Part shown: positions 24,760 through 34,070 of the stretch, one piece after another | Layout of the letters: each line of letters starts with the position of its first letter | Numbering within the stretch: position 1 is the first letter of the stretch | Assembly (NCBI RefSeq): GCF_022538115.1 | Contig: NZ_JAKZAL010000015.1 | Span: 62,001 to 126,000, forward strand | Direction: 5' to 3' | Source of the DNA: Cognataquiflexum rubidum | Lineage (GTDB): Bacteria; Bacteroidota; Bacteroidia; Cytophagales; Cyclobacteriaceae | Length of the DNA: 64,000 nt | Notes under the pieces: model-generated | Database searches by the model: none | What the model was told of the DNA's origin: nothing | The model's input: the letters and a program-made list of their open reading frames with translations, nothing else | Position numbers and translations under genes: made by a program

Positions 24760-27015
24760 CTACCTAAACCTCCCCTTCAGCAACGCCAACTTCGCAGCCA
24801 AGTCACCTTCTACTTCCGCTTCTTTCTTTTTCTTTTCTTCAGGTTTTTCTTTCGGGGTGAAAGTTCCCTTGGCAGCAAATGGATCCGATTTCATACTCAA
24901 TGCTATCCGCTTCCTCGCAATGTCTACTTCCATGACAGTAACCTGTACCTTTTGGTTGACGGAGACGACAGCAGCAGGATCACTCACAAACTTATCTGCC
25001 AAATGACTCAAATGCACCAATCCATCCTGATGAACCCCAATATCTACAAAGGCACCGAATTTGGTAATATTGGTGATGATACCGGGAAGCTTCATACCGA
25101 CTTTTAGGTCTTTCATTTCGTTGACACCATCCTGAAAATTGAATACCTCAAAACTTTCCCTCGGATCTCTTCCAGGTTTGGAAAGTTCAGCCATGATATC
25201 CTGTAAGGTCGGCAAACCCACTGTCTCAGAAACGTAATTCTTCAAAATGATTTTTGACCTGAGTTCCTCTGAAGTCATCAAGTCAGCGACTTTGGCACCG
25301 ATGTCTTTTGCCATTTTCTCCACCAACTCATAACGCTCAGGGTGAACAGCTGAAGCATCCAATGGATTTTTGGCATTTCTGATTCTCAAGAATCCTGCTG
25401 CCTGCTCAAATGCCTTCTCTCCCAATCTAGGAACTTTCTTGATCTCGCTTCTGCTTTTGAAAGGACCGTTTTCCTCTCGGTAGCTTACGATATTCTGTGC
25501 CAAAACAGGACCAAGACCCGAGACATAAGTCAGCAATTGCTTGGAAGCAGTATTGACCTCCACTCCTACACCATTCACGCAACTCATTACAGTATCATCC
25601 AATGAATTCTTCAACGCTCCCTGATCTACATCATGTTGGTATTGGCCGACACCGATTGACTTTGGATCGATTTTCACCAGTTCTGCCAAAGGATCCATCA
25701 GCCTGCGTCCGATAGAAACTGCTCCACGGATAGTAAGGTCATGGTCCGGAAATTCTTCCCTTGCCACATCGGAAGCGGAATAAATGGAAGCACCGCTTTC
25801 ATTGACCATGGTGACGATGACATTTTTTGGCAAACCCAACGATTTGACAAAAGCTTCAGTCTCGCGGCTTGCGGTACCGTTTCCGATGGCGATGGCTTCC
25901 ACATGGTGTTTTTCCACCAAATTTCTGATGGTCGCACCGGCTTCCGCAGTTCGCTTTTGGGGTTCATTTGGGTAAATGGCATCATAGCTCAGCAACTGAC
26001 CCTGAGGACCCAAGCAGACGGTTTTACATCCCGTTCTGAATCCGGGATCAAGGGCCAAAACGGATTTTTCTCCCAAAGGTGCTGCCAATAGCAATTGCCT
26101 CAAGTTGTCCGCAAAAACCTTGATCGCCTCCTCATCGGCTTTCTTTTTGGTAAAAAGCCTTACTTCTGTTTCCATCGAGGGTTTCAACAATCTCTTGTAG
26201 CAATCCTTGATTGCAAATTTCACTTGCTCGACTGATGAGTTTGCAGCATTTTGAAGAATCTCCTTTTCCATCAAGGCTACGGCTGAAATTTCATCAGGAC
26301 AGGTATCCAACATCAGGAAAAGCTCTTTTTCTCCCCTTCTCATTGCCAAAATCCTGTGTGATGGAGCTGATTTGACTGGCTCGGACCATTCGAAATAATC
26401 CTTGTATTTGATCGCTTCCTCTTCCTTGCCGGGAATGACTTTGGATACGAATTGACCATCTTTGATAAATAGGTCACGCATCTTCTTTCTCAGTTCCACA
26501 TTTTCATTTACCCATTCGGCAATGATATCTCTCGCTCCCTGAAGCGCTTCTTCGATGGAATTGACTTCTTTTTCTATATCAATATATAAGGAAGCTTCTG
26601 ACTCAAGGTCAAATGATACTTGTTCAAAAATTTTGGATGCCAATGGTTCCAAACCCTTCTCCCTAGCGATTGTGGCTTTGGTTCTTCTTTTTGGCTTGTA
26701 AGGCAGATACAAATCCTCCAAAAGCGACATGGTTTCTGCTGCAAGGATTTTTTTCTCCAGTTCGGGAGTGAGTTTTCCTTGCTCCTGTATTGATTTTAAA
26801 ATTGCCTCTTTCCTTTTTTCAAGGTCTCGCAGTTGTTGGATTCTGTCACGGATAGCAGCCACTTGCACCTCGTCAAGACTTCCGGTGACTTCTTTTCTAT
26901 ATCTGGAAATAAAAGGAACGGTTGCGCCGTCATCCAACAAATCAACCGTATCGTTAACCTGCTTGACTTTGATCCCGAGTTCCTCGGCAATTTTGATAAA
27001 ATGATTTGATGACAT
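24760..27015 (-). CDS. tex: Tex-family RNA-binding transcription accessory protein
   Basis: 751 residues from the Met at 27015 (MSSNHFIKIAEELGI); the frame extends to 27051. Order: N-terminal helical region, YqgF/RNase H-like domain (SVLALDPGFRTGCKTV), helix-hairpin-helix pair (LLTYVSGLGPVLAQNIVSYREENGPFKSRSEIKKVPRLGEKAFEQAAGFLRI), and a C-terminal S1 RNA-binding domain (GMKLPGIITNITKFGAFVDIGVHQDGLVHLSHLAD). The tail is Lys/Glu-rich. Tex proteins bind nucleic acid and affect transcription and RNA turnover; the bacterial role is still loosely defined. Length is normal. Confidence 0.95.
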   Translation of the reverse strand: MSSNHFIKIAEELGIKVKQVNDTVDLLDDGATVPFISRYRKEVTGSLDEVQVAAIRDRIQQLRDLEKRKEAILKSIQEQGKLTPELEKKILAAETMSLLEDLYLPYKPKRRTKATIAREKGLEPLASKIFEQVSFDLESEASLYIDIEKEVNSIEEALQGARDIIAEWVNENVELRKKMRDLFIKDGQFVSKVIPGKEEEAIKYKDYFEWSEPVKSAPSHRILAMRRGEKELFLMLDTCPDEISAVALMEKEILQNAANSSVEQVKFAIKDCYKRLLKPSMETEVRLFTKKKADEEAIKVFADNLRQLLLAAPLGEKSVLALDPGFRTGCKTVCLGPQGQLLSYDAIYPNEPQKRTAEAGATIRNLVEKHHVEAIAIGNGTASRETEAFVKSLGLPKNVIVTMVNESGASIYSASDVAREEFPDHDLTIRGAVSIGRRLMDPLAELVKIDPKSIGVGQYQHDVDQGALKNSLDDTVMSCVNGVGVEVNTASKQLLTYVSGLGPVLAQNIVSYREENGPFKSRSEIKKVPRLGEKAFEQAAGFLRIRNAKNPLDASAVHPERYELVEKMAKDIGAKVADLMTSEELRSKIILKNYVSETVGLPTLQDIMAELSKPGRDPRESFEVFNFQDGVNEMKDLKVGMKLPGIITNITKFGAFVDIGVHQDGLVHLSHLADKFVSDPAAVVSVNQKVQVTVMEVDIARKRIALSMKSDPFAAKGTFTPKEKPEEKKKKEAEVEGDLAAKLALLKGRFR

Positions 27016-27150
27016 TGCGCTTTTGGAATAGATAAGCCTGCAAAGTAGCAAGCTTTAAAAAATACTCCTATGCTTGTTGGAGAAATAAAATCCCTCTTCC
27101 CTCTAAGTTTTTGATTCTTTGGGAGAATGTTTTTCCCTTAGGCAATAAAA

Positions 27151-27176
27151 AAACCTGCTTGTTTCCAAGCAGGTTT
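27151..27176 (-). terminator. Terminator of barrel gene A
   Basis: AAACCTGCTTG / CAAGCAGGTTT perfect 11-bp stem, 4-nt loop, T run on the minus strand, 22 bp past the stop of the gene at 27198. Confidence 0.85.
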
Positions 27177-27197
27177 AAATTGTACATCATTAACCCT

Positions 27198-27815
27198 TTA
27201 TTGCTGCAAACGGAAAATAATACCGCCTGTAAAACCAAACTGAACGATCGGCGACCAAGTGGATACACCTACAGCTGTACCTCCTCCCGGACTCCACCAA
27301 AGACTTCCTCCTGCACTTACCACAGGCATCATTAAGTTTGCCTGCAACCTGATACCAATCCTGTCCGATGCAAAATACTTCATACCGCCTTGAATGCCCC
27401 AAGAAAATTTGGTGATATTATTAAATTCACGGTCAGGAAATGCCAAAGTTCCTGTTCCCAATTTCATTCCTGCAAAAAAAGTCATTGCATCAGAAGTGGG
27501 AAACAGCCTGTTGGCACCAATCATTGCATAATGAACCTGTGTCCTTACATCCACTCTATTATTTATTAGTGGTGAGGAAGCTGTAGCTCGCGTTGCCATG
27601 TAACTGTACGAAAGCTCAATTTCCATATGTTCACTAAGGGAAAATCCTAGATTACCTCCCCAATTCTGACCATCTCCTAATCTCGCATTTCCTGAAGTGA
27701 TACGATAAGAAGCAGGAAAAGTGTAACCTGTAATCGGTGTAATTTCTACACCTTGCGCTTTCAATTCCTGAAATGATATGATGATCAAAACAGAGAGTAA
27801 AATTAATTTTTTCAT
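27198..27815 (-). CDS. Outer-membrane beta-barrel protein, module copy A
   Basis: 205 residues: signal peptide (MKKLILLSVLIIISFQELKAQ) and a small barrel with strand patterns EITPITGYTFPASYRI, MEIELSYSYMATRA, WGIQGGMKYFASDRIGIRLQANLMMPVVSAGGSLWW, ending FTGGIIFRLQQ. It is clearly paralogous to the gene at 28833 across its whole length (shared SRIG/ERIG-RLQ, GGSLWW, WSPIV). It is divergent from a TlpA-thioredoxin gene, as is its paralog. The function is unknown. Confidence 0.8.
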   Translation of the reverse strand: MKKLILLSVLIIISFQELKAQGVEITPITGYTFPASYRITSGNARLGDGQNWGGNLGFSLSEHMEIELSYSYMATRATASSPLINNRVDVRTQVHYAMIGANRLFPTSDAMTFFAGMKLGTGTLAFPDREFNNITKFSWGIQGGMKYFASDRIGIRLQANLMMPVVSAGGSLWWSPGGGTAVGVSTWSPIVQFGFTGGIIFRLQQ

Positions 27816-28083
27816 AACTTAATATTTTTATAAATCGGATGTAAAATCCAAAGATTAGCATTTTTTTGTATTGAAAATAATTTTCTAATCAAATTTTAGT
27901 TTCTATATCAAGTCTTGGCAATTTCGGGGTTAAAGGGAGAGCAAGGTTGAGAATCGTGTTCCTGTTCCTGTTAAAAATAATTGGTACCTATCGTCAATTT
28001 CCAAATGGCCAAAGATATTTAGGTTTGCTTTTATATATTTACAGTGGATTTCCTTAACCGTCAGTCAAATCAAAAGTAAAATC

Positions 28084-28674
28084 ATGCTTAGAAATAAAAT
28101 TTTGTTTTCCTTGCTTGGGGTTCTGTTTTTAGGAATTGCATTCTTTTATTTTACCGAAAAAGGCAGATCCATTAAAAGGCGCGTCAGGTTAGAACTTGTT
28201 GGAATGAATCTGCTAGGTCCAAAAAAGGAACCCATAACAGATATAGAAACCAAGTTTGACTATGTAGGAACTTTTATGGACATGGAAGGCAACAAAGTCA
28301 GCCTTGACCAATTTAAAGGAAAAACCCTTTTTATCAATATTTGGGCTTCCTGGTGCGGTCCGTGCCGAATAGAAATGCCGTATATCCATAGCCTTTACGG
28401 CAAATTAAAGGACAATCCCAACATTGCGTTTTTGATGATTGCTACTGACGAAGATTTTTACAAGAGCAAAAATTTTATACAGGAAAAAGGCTATACCTTT
28501 CCGATTTACCACGCTTTTGAAGGATTGAATTCCTCACTTTTCACTGAAGCAATTCCAACGACTATAGTGGTAAATCCTGAGGGAAAGGTTATCTATTTCC
28601 TCAATGGAACAAATAATTTTGATACTGATCAGTTTAGAGATTTACTCACTTCTAGTTCCCAAACCGCCCGTTAG
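28084..28674 (+). CDS. TlpA-family membrane-anchored thioredoxin, module copy A
   Basis: 196 residues. An N-terminal hydrophobic anchor (LLGVLFLGIAFFYFT) is followed by a thioredoxin fold on the periplasmic side: active site WASWCGPCRIEMPYI, cis-Pro in EAIPTTIVVNP. Members reduce disulfides of exported proteins or cytochrome c apoproteins. It is paralogous to the gene at 29669 (shared FDYVG.F.DMEGN, GKT.FIN.WA.WC, FDT..FRD.L). It stands beside barrel gene A, transcribed away from it. Confidence 0.9.
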   Translation: MLRNKILFSLLGVLFLGIAFFYFTEKGRSIKRRVRLELVGMNLLGPKKEPITDIETKFDYVGTFMDMEGNKVSLDQFKGKTLFINIWASWCGPCRIEMPYIHSLYGKLKDNPNIAFLMIATDEDFYKSKNFIQEKGYTFPIYHAFEGLNSSLFTEAIPTTIVVNPEGKVIYFLNGTNNFDTDQFRDLLTSSSQTAR

Positions 28675-28832
28675 GAAATCTTCAATATTCCTATCAATCG
28701 TTAAAAGAGGTAAATAGGTATAAATACTTACTATTCAACAGTATCTATCCAATCAAATAAATTGATTTTTTAACTACCATGGGATAAAGCAAAGAGCCTG
28801 TCTTTCTTGAACAAAAAAGGTTATGACCGAGG

Positions 28833-29450
28833 TTATTGTTGCAACCGAATAATCAATCCGGCATTCATGCTGACAGGAACGATCGGAGACCATCCGCTTA
28901 CATTGGTTCCTGTATTTGGATTCCACCAAAGACTCCCACCTTCGCTTACAATAGGAAGCAACAGGGTACCCTGAAGTCTAAACCCAATTCTTTCAGAAAC
29001 ATAGTAGCGCATTCCTGCCTGAAACCCTAGCGAAAATCTAGTCCGGTCTACATTGGGGCTGTCCTCGAAAAGCAAGGATGCCGCGCCGATTTTCAGACCA
29101 CCAAATAGTGTTACTTTTTCTGATGCAGGAAAAAGCATGTTAACCCCTCCCATCAAAAAATGAAGTTTGGCTTTGGTGACCTCGTCCTCCACCAGATACA
29201 CAGAACTCGCCCGGGCATCTGTCCCAAAATAATTATAAGAGATTTCAAATTCCATAAATTCATTGGGAGTGTATCCTATTGAAAGCCCCCAATTAGCGCC
29301 TCCTTCCAATTTTCCGGTACCTCCCGTGATGTCAAATTGAGAGGAGAAAGTGTAGCCCGTGGTGGGTGTAATTTCAAAAGTCTGCGCCCCGGCATATCCT
29401 CCGAATAGCAAGGCTGGAATAATCAGGTAAAGTGAAAGGCTCTTTTTCAT
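28833..29450 (-). CDS. Outer-membrane beta-barrel protein, module copy B
   Basis: 205 residues from the Met at 29450 (MKKSLSLYLIIPALLFGGYAGAQ). Same architecture as the barrel at 27198: EITPTTGYTFSSQFDITGGTGKLEGGANWG, MEFEISYNYFGTDARASS, GMRYYVSERIGFRLQGTLLLPIVSEGGSLWW, AGLIIRLQQ. Strand order and loop motifs are conserved through the whole protein, so it arose by duplication. It is divergent from the second TlpA gene. Confidence 0.8.
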   Translation of the reverse strand: MKKSLSLYLIIPALLFGGYAGAQTFEITPTTGYTFSSQFDITGGTGKLEGGANWGLSIGYTPNEFMEFEISYNYFGTDARASSVYLVEDEVTKAKLHFLMGGVNMLFPASEKVTLFGGLKIGAASLLFEDSPNVDRTRFSLGFQAGMRYYVSERIGFRLQGTLLLPIVSEGGSLWWNPNTGTNVSGWSPIVPVSMNAGLIIRLQQ

Positions 29451-29668
29451 AATCACTCAGGATAAAGATTTTCAAAAGTTCAAATAGCAGCAATTGCAGT
29501 AGGTATAAATTTACCTTTTTATCAAAACTCGATAAGCAATTGGCCTCCTGTTTTTTGAAGATAAATCTAAGATTACAAAATTCGGGATGGAAAAACAGTA
29601 TGAATTATCACAGAGAAAGATGGTCGATCCTCCTAATTTTGCGTATTGAATCGAGAAAAAAAATTGAG

Positions 29669-30247
29669 ATGATTGATTGGAAAAAGGAGTTGAAAAGTTG
29701 GGGACTGATACTTTCAGTATTTGCATTCCTATATTTTACTGGGTTGATTACTCCGATTATGGGAGGACTGCAGTCGCTGCTTTTGGCCACAGGAATCAAA
29801 AAACCAAAAATCACTTTGGTCAATAAGGAAAACCAGACTTTTGACTATGCCGGAAGGTTTGTCGATATGGAAGGGAATCCCGTAAACTTGGCTGATTATA
29901 GAGGAAAAACTGTTTTTATCAACCTTTGGGCAACTTGGTGTCCTCCATGCAGGGCCGAAATGCCACATATTGAAGACATGTATGCCAAAGTCAAAGACAC
30001 CGAAAACCTAGAATTTTTGATGATTGCATTGGACAAGAAAATGGAAAAAAGCAAGAAATTCATTGATGACAAAGGCTTTACCTTCCCAGTCGTCCATGCG
30101 AGCTACGGTCTTAACAATGCCCTCCAAAGCGAATCTATCCCGACCACTTTGGTAGTGAATCCTAAAGGAGAAATCATTTTTTACCAGGAAGGGATGAGCA
30201 ACTTCGACACGGAAGAATTCAGGGATTTCCTGACCGGAAAAAATTAA
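29669..30247 (+). CDS. TlpA-family membrane-anchored thioredoxin, module copy B
   Basis: 192 residues from the Met at 29669 (MIDWKKELKSWGLILSVFAFLYFTG), which opens a membrane anchor; the upstream codons to 29540 add no recognisable sequence. Thioredoxin fold with WATWCPPCRAEMPHI: the active site is CPPC where copy A has CGPC, which usually shifts redox potential. cis-Pro is in ESIPTTLVVNP. It ends FRDFLTGKN. Confidence 0.9.
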   Translation: MIDWKKELKSWGLILSVFAFLYFTGLITPIMGGLQSLLLATGIKKPKITLVNKENQTFDYAGRFVDMEGNPVNLADYRGKTVFINLWATWCPPCRAEMPHIEDMYAKVKDTENLEFLMIALDKKMEKSKKFIDDKGFTFPVVHASYGLNNALQSESIPTTLVVNPKGEIIFYQEGMSNFDTEEFRDFLTGKN

Positions 30248-30348
30248 TCCTTTGGTGTGCAAACACTTAAAAAATCAAAAGACGAGGTAAAAAACTAAAT
30301 AATCAATTTATTCGTAGACGGGGTATTGTTCACTTAAACAAATCCTCT

Positions 30349-31023
30349 ATGAAGAAATTGTCAATTTTGTTCCTTTTCGTAATCGCGGTTATCGCTCAAG
30401 TCTTCGCGCAGGAAACCACAGAAAAATCTGTCTTTGATTATGCTGAAACCAAACATGAATTTTCCTTAGACCTTGCTCCGATCATTCTGGGGCAATATCC
30501 GAGTAACCTACTCTACAGAAATCATTATGTAAGTAAAAATGGGAAAAATGTAGCGCTTCGGGTTGGTTCAACTTTGGGGGTCGACATAAGATCTTTTGAA
30601 TTAGATAGTCCTGGTGGTGGAAATGTTCAAAAAAACACCGGTCAATCATTTGGATTTTATGTTGGCAAGGAATATCAGCGTAAGTTTCACCCGAGAATCC
30701 TTGGATATTATGGGGCAGATTTATCGTTTAGCTATGGAAGGGCTTTCAATGAATTTAAAGCTAATGATCCATCCCAACCTTCAAGTACTAACGTCCATAC
30801 TTTCGTAAACCTTGGTGCAGTAGGCTTTTTAGGAATGAAATACCATTTTTCCAAACACTTCTCGCTTTCGGTCGAAACATCAACATCATTCATTTATTCA
30901 CAATCCACCAACAGTATTTCTGAATATACCCAAACTGCTTCGGGACAGGAATCAATATCGAGAAATGGCCTTAATTTTTATATGTCGCCGCTCAGAGCCA
31001 TCCGCTTCGCTTTCCACTTCTGA
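30349..31023 (+). CDS. Exported outer-membrane beta-barrel-like protein
   Basis: 224 residues with a signal peptide (MKKLSILFLFVIAVIAQVFAQ). The mature protein alternates residues in strand patterns (NVALRVGSTLGVDIRSFEL, SFGFYVGKEYQRKF, GYYGADLSFSYGRAFNE, HFSLSVETSTSFIYSQS) and ends IRFAFHF with a terminal Phe, as for Bam substrates. It is not paralogous to the nearby barrels by eye. The function is unknown; it is about 100 bp after the TlpA gene on the same strand. Confidence 0.72.
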   Translation: MKKLSILFLFVIAVIAQVFAQETTEKSVFDYAETKHEFSLDLAPIILGQYPSNLLYRNHYVSKNGKNVALRVGSTLGVDIRSFELDSPGGGNVQKNTGQSFGFYVGKEYQRKFHPRILGYYGADLSFSYGRAFNEFKANDPSQPSSTNVHTFVNLGAVGFLGMKYHFSKHFSLSVETSTSFIYSQSTNSISEYTQTASGQESISRNGLNFYMSPLRAIRFAFHF

Positions 31024-31242
31024 TATTGAAATTAATCAATCTCATTTTTATAAAATATTAAAAGACTTCTTGTGGATCGAGGTTTAATTCAGGATTTTGA
31101 ATATTCCCGATTCACATGAAGTCTTTGCCATTTCTGATTTTTTTCAATTTTGGTTTTCGGATACTATATTCCAACCATATCTTAAGCGCAAAAAAATTTC
31201 TTGAAAAAGAAAATCCAACAAAAGACGAATTCAAAAAAAACA

Positions 31243-31388
31243 TGGATATACGCTTCTTTGCCAGTAACCCTATATTCTTCTTCATGGGGACGGAAGACGG
31301 AAGTCGGAAGACCCCCGCCTGTCGTCGGGCAGGGATGTACCGGATATTTCAGTCTGCAGACAAAAATTTAAATGGATATCCAATCTAC
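31243..31388. repeat. Dispersed intergenic repeat R, copy 2
   Basis: Second copy of the repeat at 24505-24617, same orientation. It contains an insertion with a CCGCCTG-TCGT-CGGGCAGG hairpin (about 31315-31333). It sits in the otherwise empty stretch 31024-31519. Confidence 0.7.
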
Positions 31389-31519
31389 TGGCATAATTCT
31401 GTACATACATTAAAAATAATTACTTTGGGTAAAGTATTTGGTGAAATTAGTAAGGAATGGCTTGAGGGTAAAAGCCCGGTAAGTTGTCATAGACTTGAGT
31501 GATTCATAAACTTTATTCC

Positions 31520-32638
31520 ATGATTTATATTATAGGCATTTTTGTAGCGTTTTTTTTGGCGCTACTCATCTTTACCAAAAAAGGGAGAAATCTCGCAGAT
31601 ACTGTTTTGGGGATTTGGATGGTAGTCATCGGTACCCACCTTTTGGGCTATTACAGCTACGCTTCGGGATTGGTCTATGACTACCCTCAATTTTTGTGGC
31701 TGAATTTACCTTATCCGTTTTTTCACGGCCCAATGCTGTTTCTTTATACCCAGGCATTAACCAATCCTGAAAAACTGAAATCAAAAGCGTGGTTATTTCA
31801 TTTTATTCTTCCGGCTTTTATTTTGGTTATTCATATTCCTTTTATGCTTTTGCCAACAAAAGAAATTTTTGAAATCCTTAAAAATGGAGGAAGAAATATC
31901 AAGGATTGGCAGTCAGTTATACATTCAATTTTATTGATTTCTTCGGGTTTCTTTTATGTATTCACCACCTATCGTTTGCTTTCCAAGCATAAAAAACGGA
32001 TCCTAAATCAGTTTTCTTATCAGGAAAAAATCAGTCTTAACTGGCTGAGGTTGTTGTTTTATGGAATGGGAATTATGTGGTTTTTTATCATATTTATCGG
32101 CAATGATACCCTAATATTTTCGGCTGCTACGGTTTTTACAATATTCATAGGCTATTATGGCATCAATCAAGTGGGCATTTTTTCAAGTCAAAACACCAAA
32201 AATGAATCCCTTGAGTCAATTGCCAAAGATGAAGAAGATATAAATTCAGAAAGGAAAAAATATGCCAAATCGGGCTTGAATGAAGAAATGGTCAAGGCAA
32301 TCCATCAAAAGTTAACTTGTTTGATGGAAACTGAGAGGATGTTTACCCAACCCGAATTGAATCTCAATGATTTGGCCACCCGGTTAAATATTCATTCCAA
32401 TTCGCTGTCACAGGTGATAAACGAAATCGAGGGGGTTAACTTCTACGATTATATCAACAGTCTTCGAATCGAGGAGTTCAAACGCTTGGTTTCATTACCC
32501 GAGAATCAAAAATTTACACTTTTAGGATTGGCTTATGAATGTGGCTTTAACTCCAAATCAGCATTTAACCGCATTTTCAAAAAAGCAACCGGTTCATCTC
32601 CGTCGGAATATGTAAAAAGCCTAACAGAAAAAATGTAA
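31520..32638 (+). CDS. AraC-family regulator with membrane sensor domain
   Basis: 372 residues; start moved from a GTG at 31499 to the ATG at 31520, which opens the first helix (MIYIIGIFVAFFLALLIF). Six to seven hydrophobic helices (to about residue 225) make a membrane sensor. A charged linker follows, then two AraC HTH motifs (LNDLATRLNIHSNSLSQVINEIEG and FTLLGLAYECGFNSKSAFNRIFKKATGSSPSEYVKSL). The signal is unknown. The nearest target is the DUF2306 gene 230 bp downstream. Confidence 0.9.
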   Translation: MIYIIGIFVAFFLALLIFTKKGRNLADTVLGIWMVVIGTHLLGYYSYASGLVYDYPQFLWLNLPYPFFHGPMLFLYTQALTNPEKLKSKAWLFHFILPAFILVIHIPFMLLPTKEIFEILKNGGRNIKDWQSVIHSILLISSGFFYVFTTYRLLSKHKKRILNQFSYQEKISLNWLRLLFYGMGIMWFFIIFIGNDTLIFSAATVFTIFIGYYGINQVGIFSSQNTKNESLESIAKDEEDINSERKKYAKSGLNEEMVKAIHQKLTCLMETERMFTQPELNLNDLATRLNIHSNSLSQVINEIEGVNFYDYINSLRIEEFKRLVSLPENQKFTLLGLAYECGFNSKSAFNRIFKKATGSSPSEYVKSLTEKM

Positions 32639-32871
32639 GCCAAGATTTTTATCGGACGATCCTAAAAAAAATGAAACAAATCCTAATTTTAATTTTTTCG
32701 ATTGTCTTTGAATTTTTAAATCAATTGGTCTGCATACCCCTTTTGAAAGCGCTATTTTCAAAAGCAACTACCGCAAAATCATAAGAAAACTTCTTCCCAC
32801 CTTACAAGCAAAGACGCTTTTGGTTTTTGATTGACCGAATTTCGGGCATTAAGCAAAAAAATCAATCAAAT

Positions 32872-33519
32872 ATGAAACGCTATTTCTTAAAATCAATGTG
32901 GGTTATCGTTGTCATTTTAGCACTTTTGATAGGCTATATACCTATTGACTATTTGCTAAACGGAGTAAATACTGGTTATTTAGAACTCAAAAGTCAATCT
33001 CTTTTAAACAGTAAAACATGGTACTTTTTTCTTTACATGCACATCATTTCAGGCGGCATCGCCATATTGATTGGTTGGGTTCAATTTAATCAAACCATGC
33101 ATAAAAAATGGACGAATCTGCATCGAGCCATTGGTAAAGTCTATCTTATATCAGCATTATTCTGCTCCCTATCCGGAGTATATGTCGGGTTTTTCGCCAC
33201 AGGTGGGTGGGTTGCTGCTGCGGGATTTATTACAGTAGCTTGTATCTATTTTTATACATCAATCCAAGGATTTTTTCACATCAAAAAAGGACAAATCCTA
33301 TCACATCAAAACTTCATGACGTATAGCTATGCCGTTTGCCTTTCGGCAGTTACCCTAAGATTGGCAACCCCAACTGCCTATGTGCTGGGTTTGGATTACA
33401 TTTCATCCTACCAAATAATCGCTTGGGCAGCTTGGATACCAAATTTGGCGATAGCCTATTGGATAAATAAAAACAGAGAAGTCAATTCTCAAATATTGAA
33501 AACCTCCAAATTGACATAA
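32872..33519 (+). CDS. DUF2306 membrane protein
   Basis: 215 residues from the Met at 32872 (MKRYFLKSMWVIVVILALLIGYIP). Six predicted helices; the DUF2306 pattern is visible with conserved His at helix ends (FLYMHIISGGIAILIGWVQF, HRAIGKVYLISALFCSLSGVYVGF, LSHQNFMTYSYAVCLSAVTLRL). The paired His residues could bind heme or metal, which is inference. It probably responds to the preceding AraC-type regulator, as the gene follows it with only an intergenic gap. Confidence 0.85.
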   Translation: MKRYFLKSMWVIVVILALLIGYIPIDYLLNGVNTGYLELKSQSLLNSKTWYFFLYMHIISGGIAILIGWVQFNQTMHKKWTNLHRAIGKVYLISALFCSLSGVYVGFFATGGWVAAAGFITVACIYFYTSIQGFFHIKKGQILSHQNFMTYSYAVCLSAVTLRLATPTAYVLGLDYISSYQIIAWAAWIPNLAIAYWINKNREVNSQILKTSKLT

Positions 33520-33687
33520 AAGCATCTCAAAATTCATCTGCATCACAGGAGCGCCCAATCCCAACCCTTCACAGTCTTATGAGGAGCTTTTTCTTATTTG
33601 AAAAAGTGACAATGAGGCTGTTTTTGGTAGTTATTCCGATTTAAATTTAACAGGAATGATTTTCCCAAATATGATTATCCGCTTTTA

Positions 33688-33868
33688 TACCAGTAGCCAA
33701 ATATCATTTTTCTCCACCTCGGCAAGCTCGGTGAACGGATATCGTGAGATCAGAGGGGGGTGGTAGAAATGCGGCTTTGCCGAATTTCTACCACCCCCCC
33801 CTTCAATATCAACAAATTCCGGTGGTCGAGCCTGCCGAGACCATTCTGTAAGTAATCCTATACTGGTA
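33688..33868. repeat. Nested inverted-repeat element, 181 bp
   Basis: Three nested arm pairs share one centre. The inner is a perfect 16-bp pair (33755-33770 / 33784-33799, GGGGGGTGGTAGAAAT and its complement) with a CGGC-TTT-GCCG tip. The middle is an imperfect 21-bp pair (33718-33738 / 33819-33839, CTCGGCA.GCTCG...CGG). The outer is TACCAGTA / TACTGGTA (33688-33695 / 33861-33868). It fills the gene-free stretch 33520-34070 and has no coding frame. Confidence 0.85.
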
Positions 33869-34070
33869 AGAAGGCGGATATACATATTCCCAAATAACCC
33901 TTTCTGCCTGTTGGGTATCTTTTTGAGCTTGAAAAAAACGAGCTGATTTAAACCTCAAAAAAGGAGAAAGGTTTGAATTGGAATATTGATAAATTGCTAT
34001 CTTGAAGGTCTGAGAAGTCATTTCTTTTCGACTGAAAAAATGACTCATTCACTTTGCCCAAAATATCCCT

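Noticed and set aside
31116-31502. 128-residue open frame between the barrel gene and the AraC gene
   Set aside because: More than a third of it lies in dispersed repeat R, it has no recognisable domain, and the other repeat copy is not open in the same frame.
33755-33799. Core hairpin as a rho-independent terminator
   Set aside because: It is more than 230 bp from the nearest gene end, and the descending arm is followed by C/T mix, not a T run.
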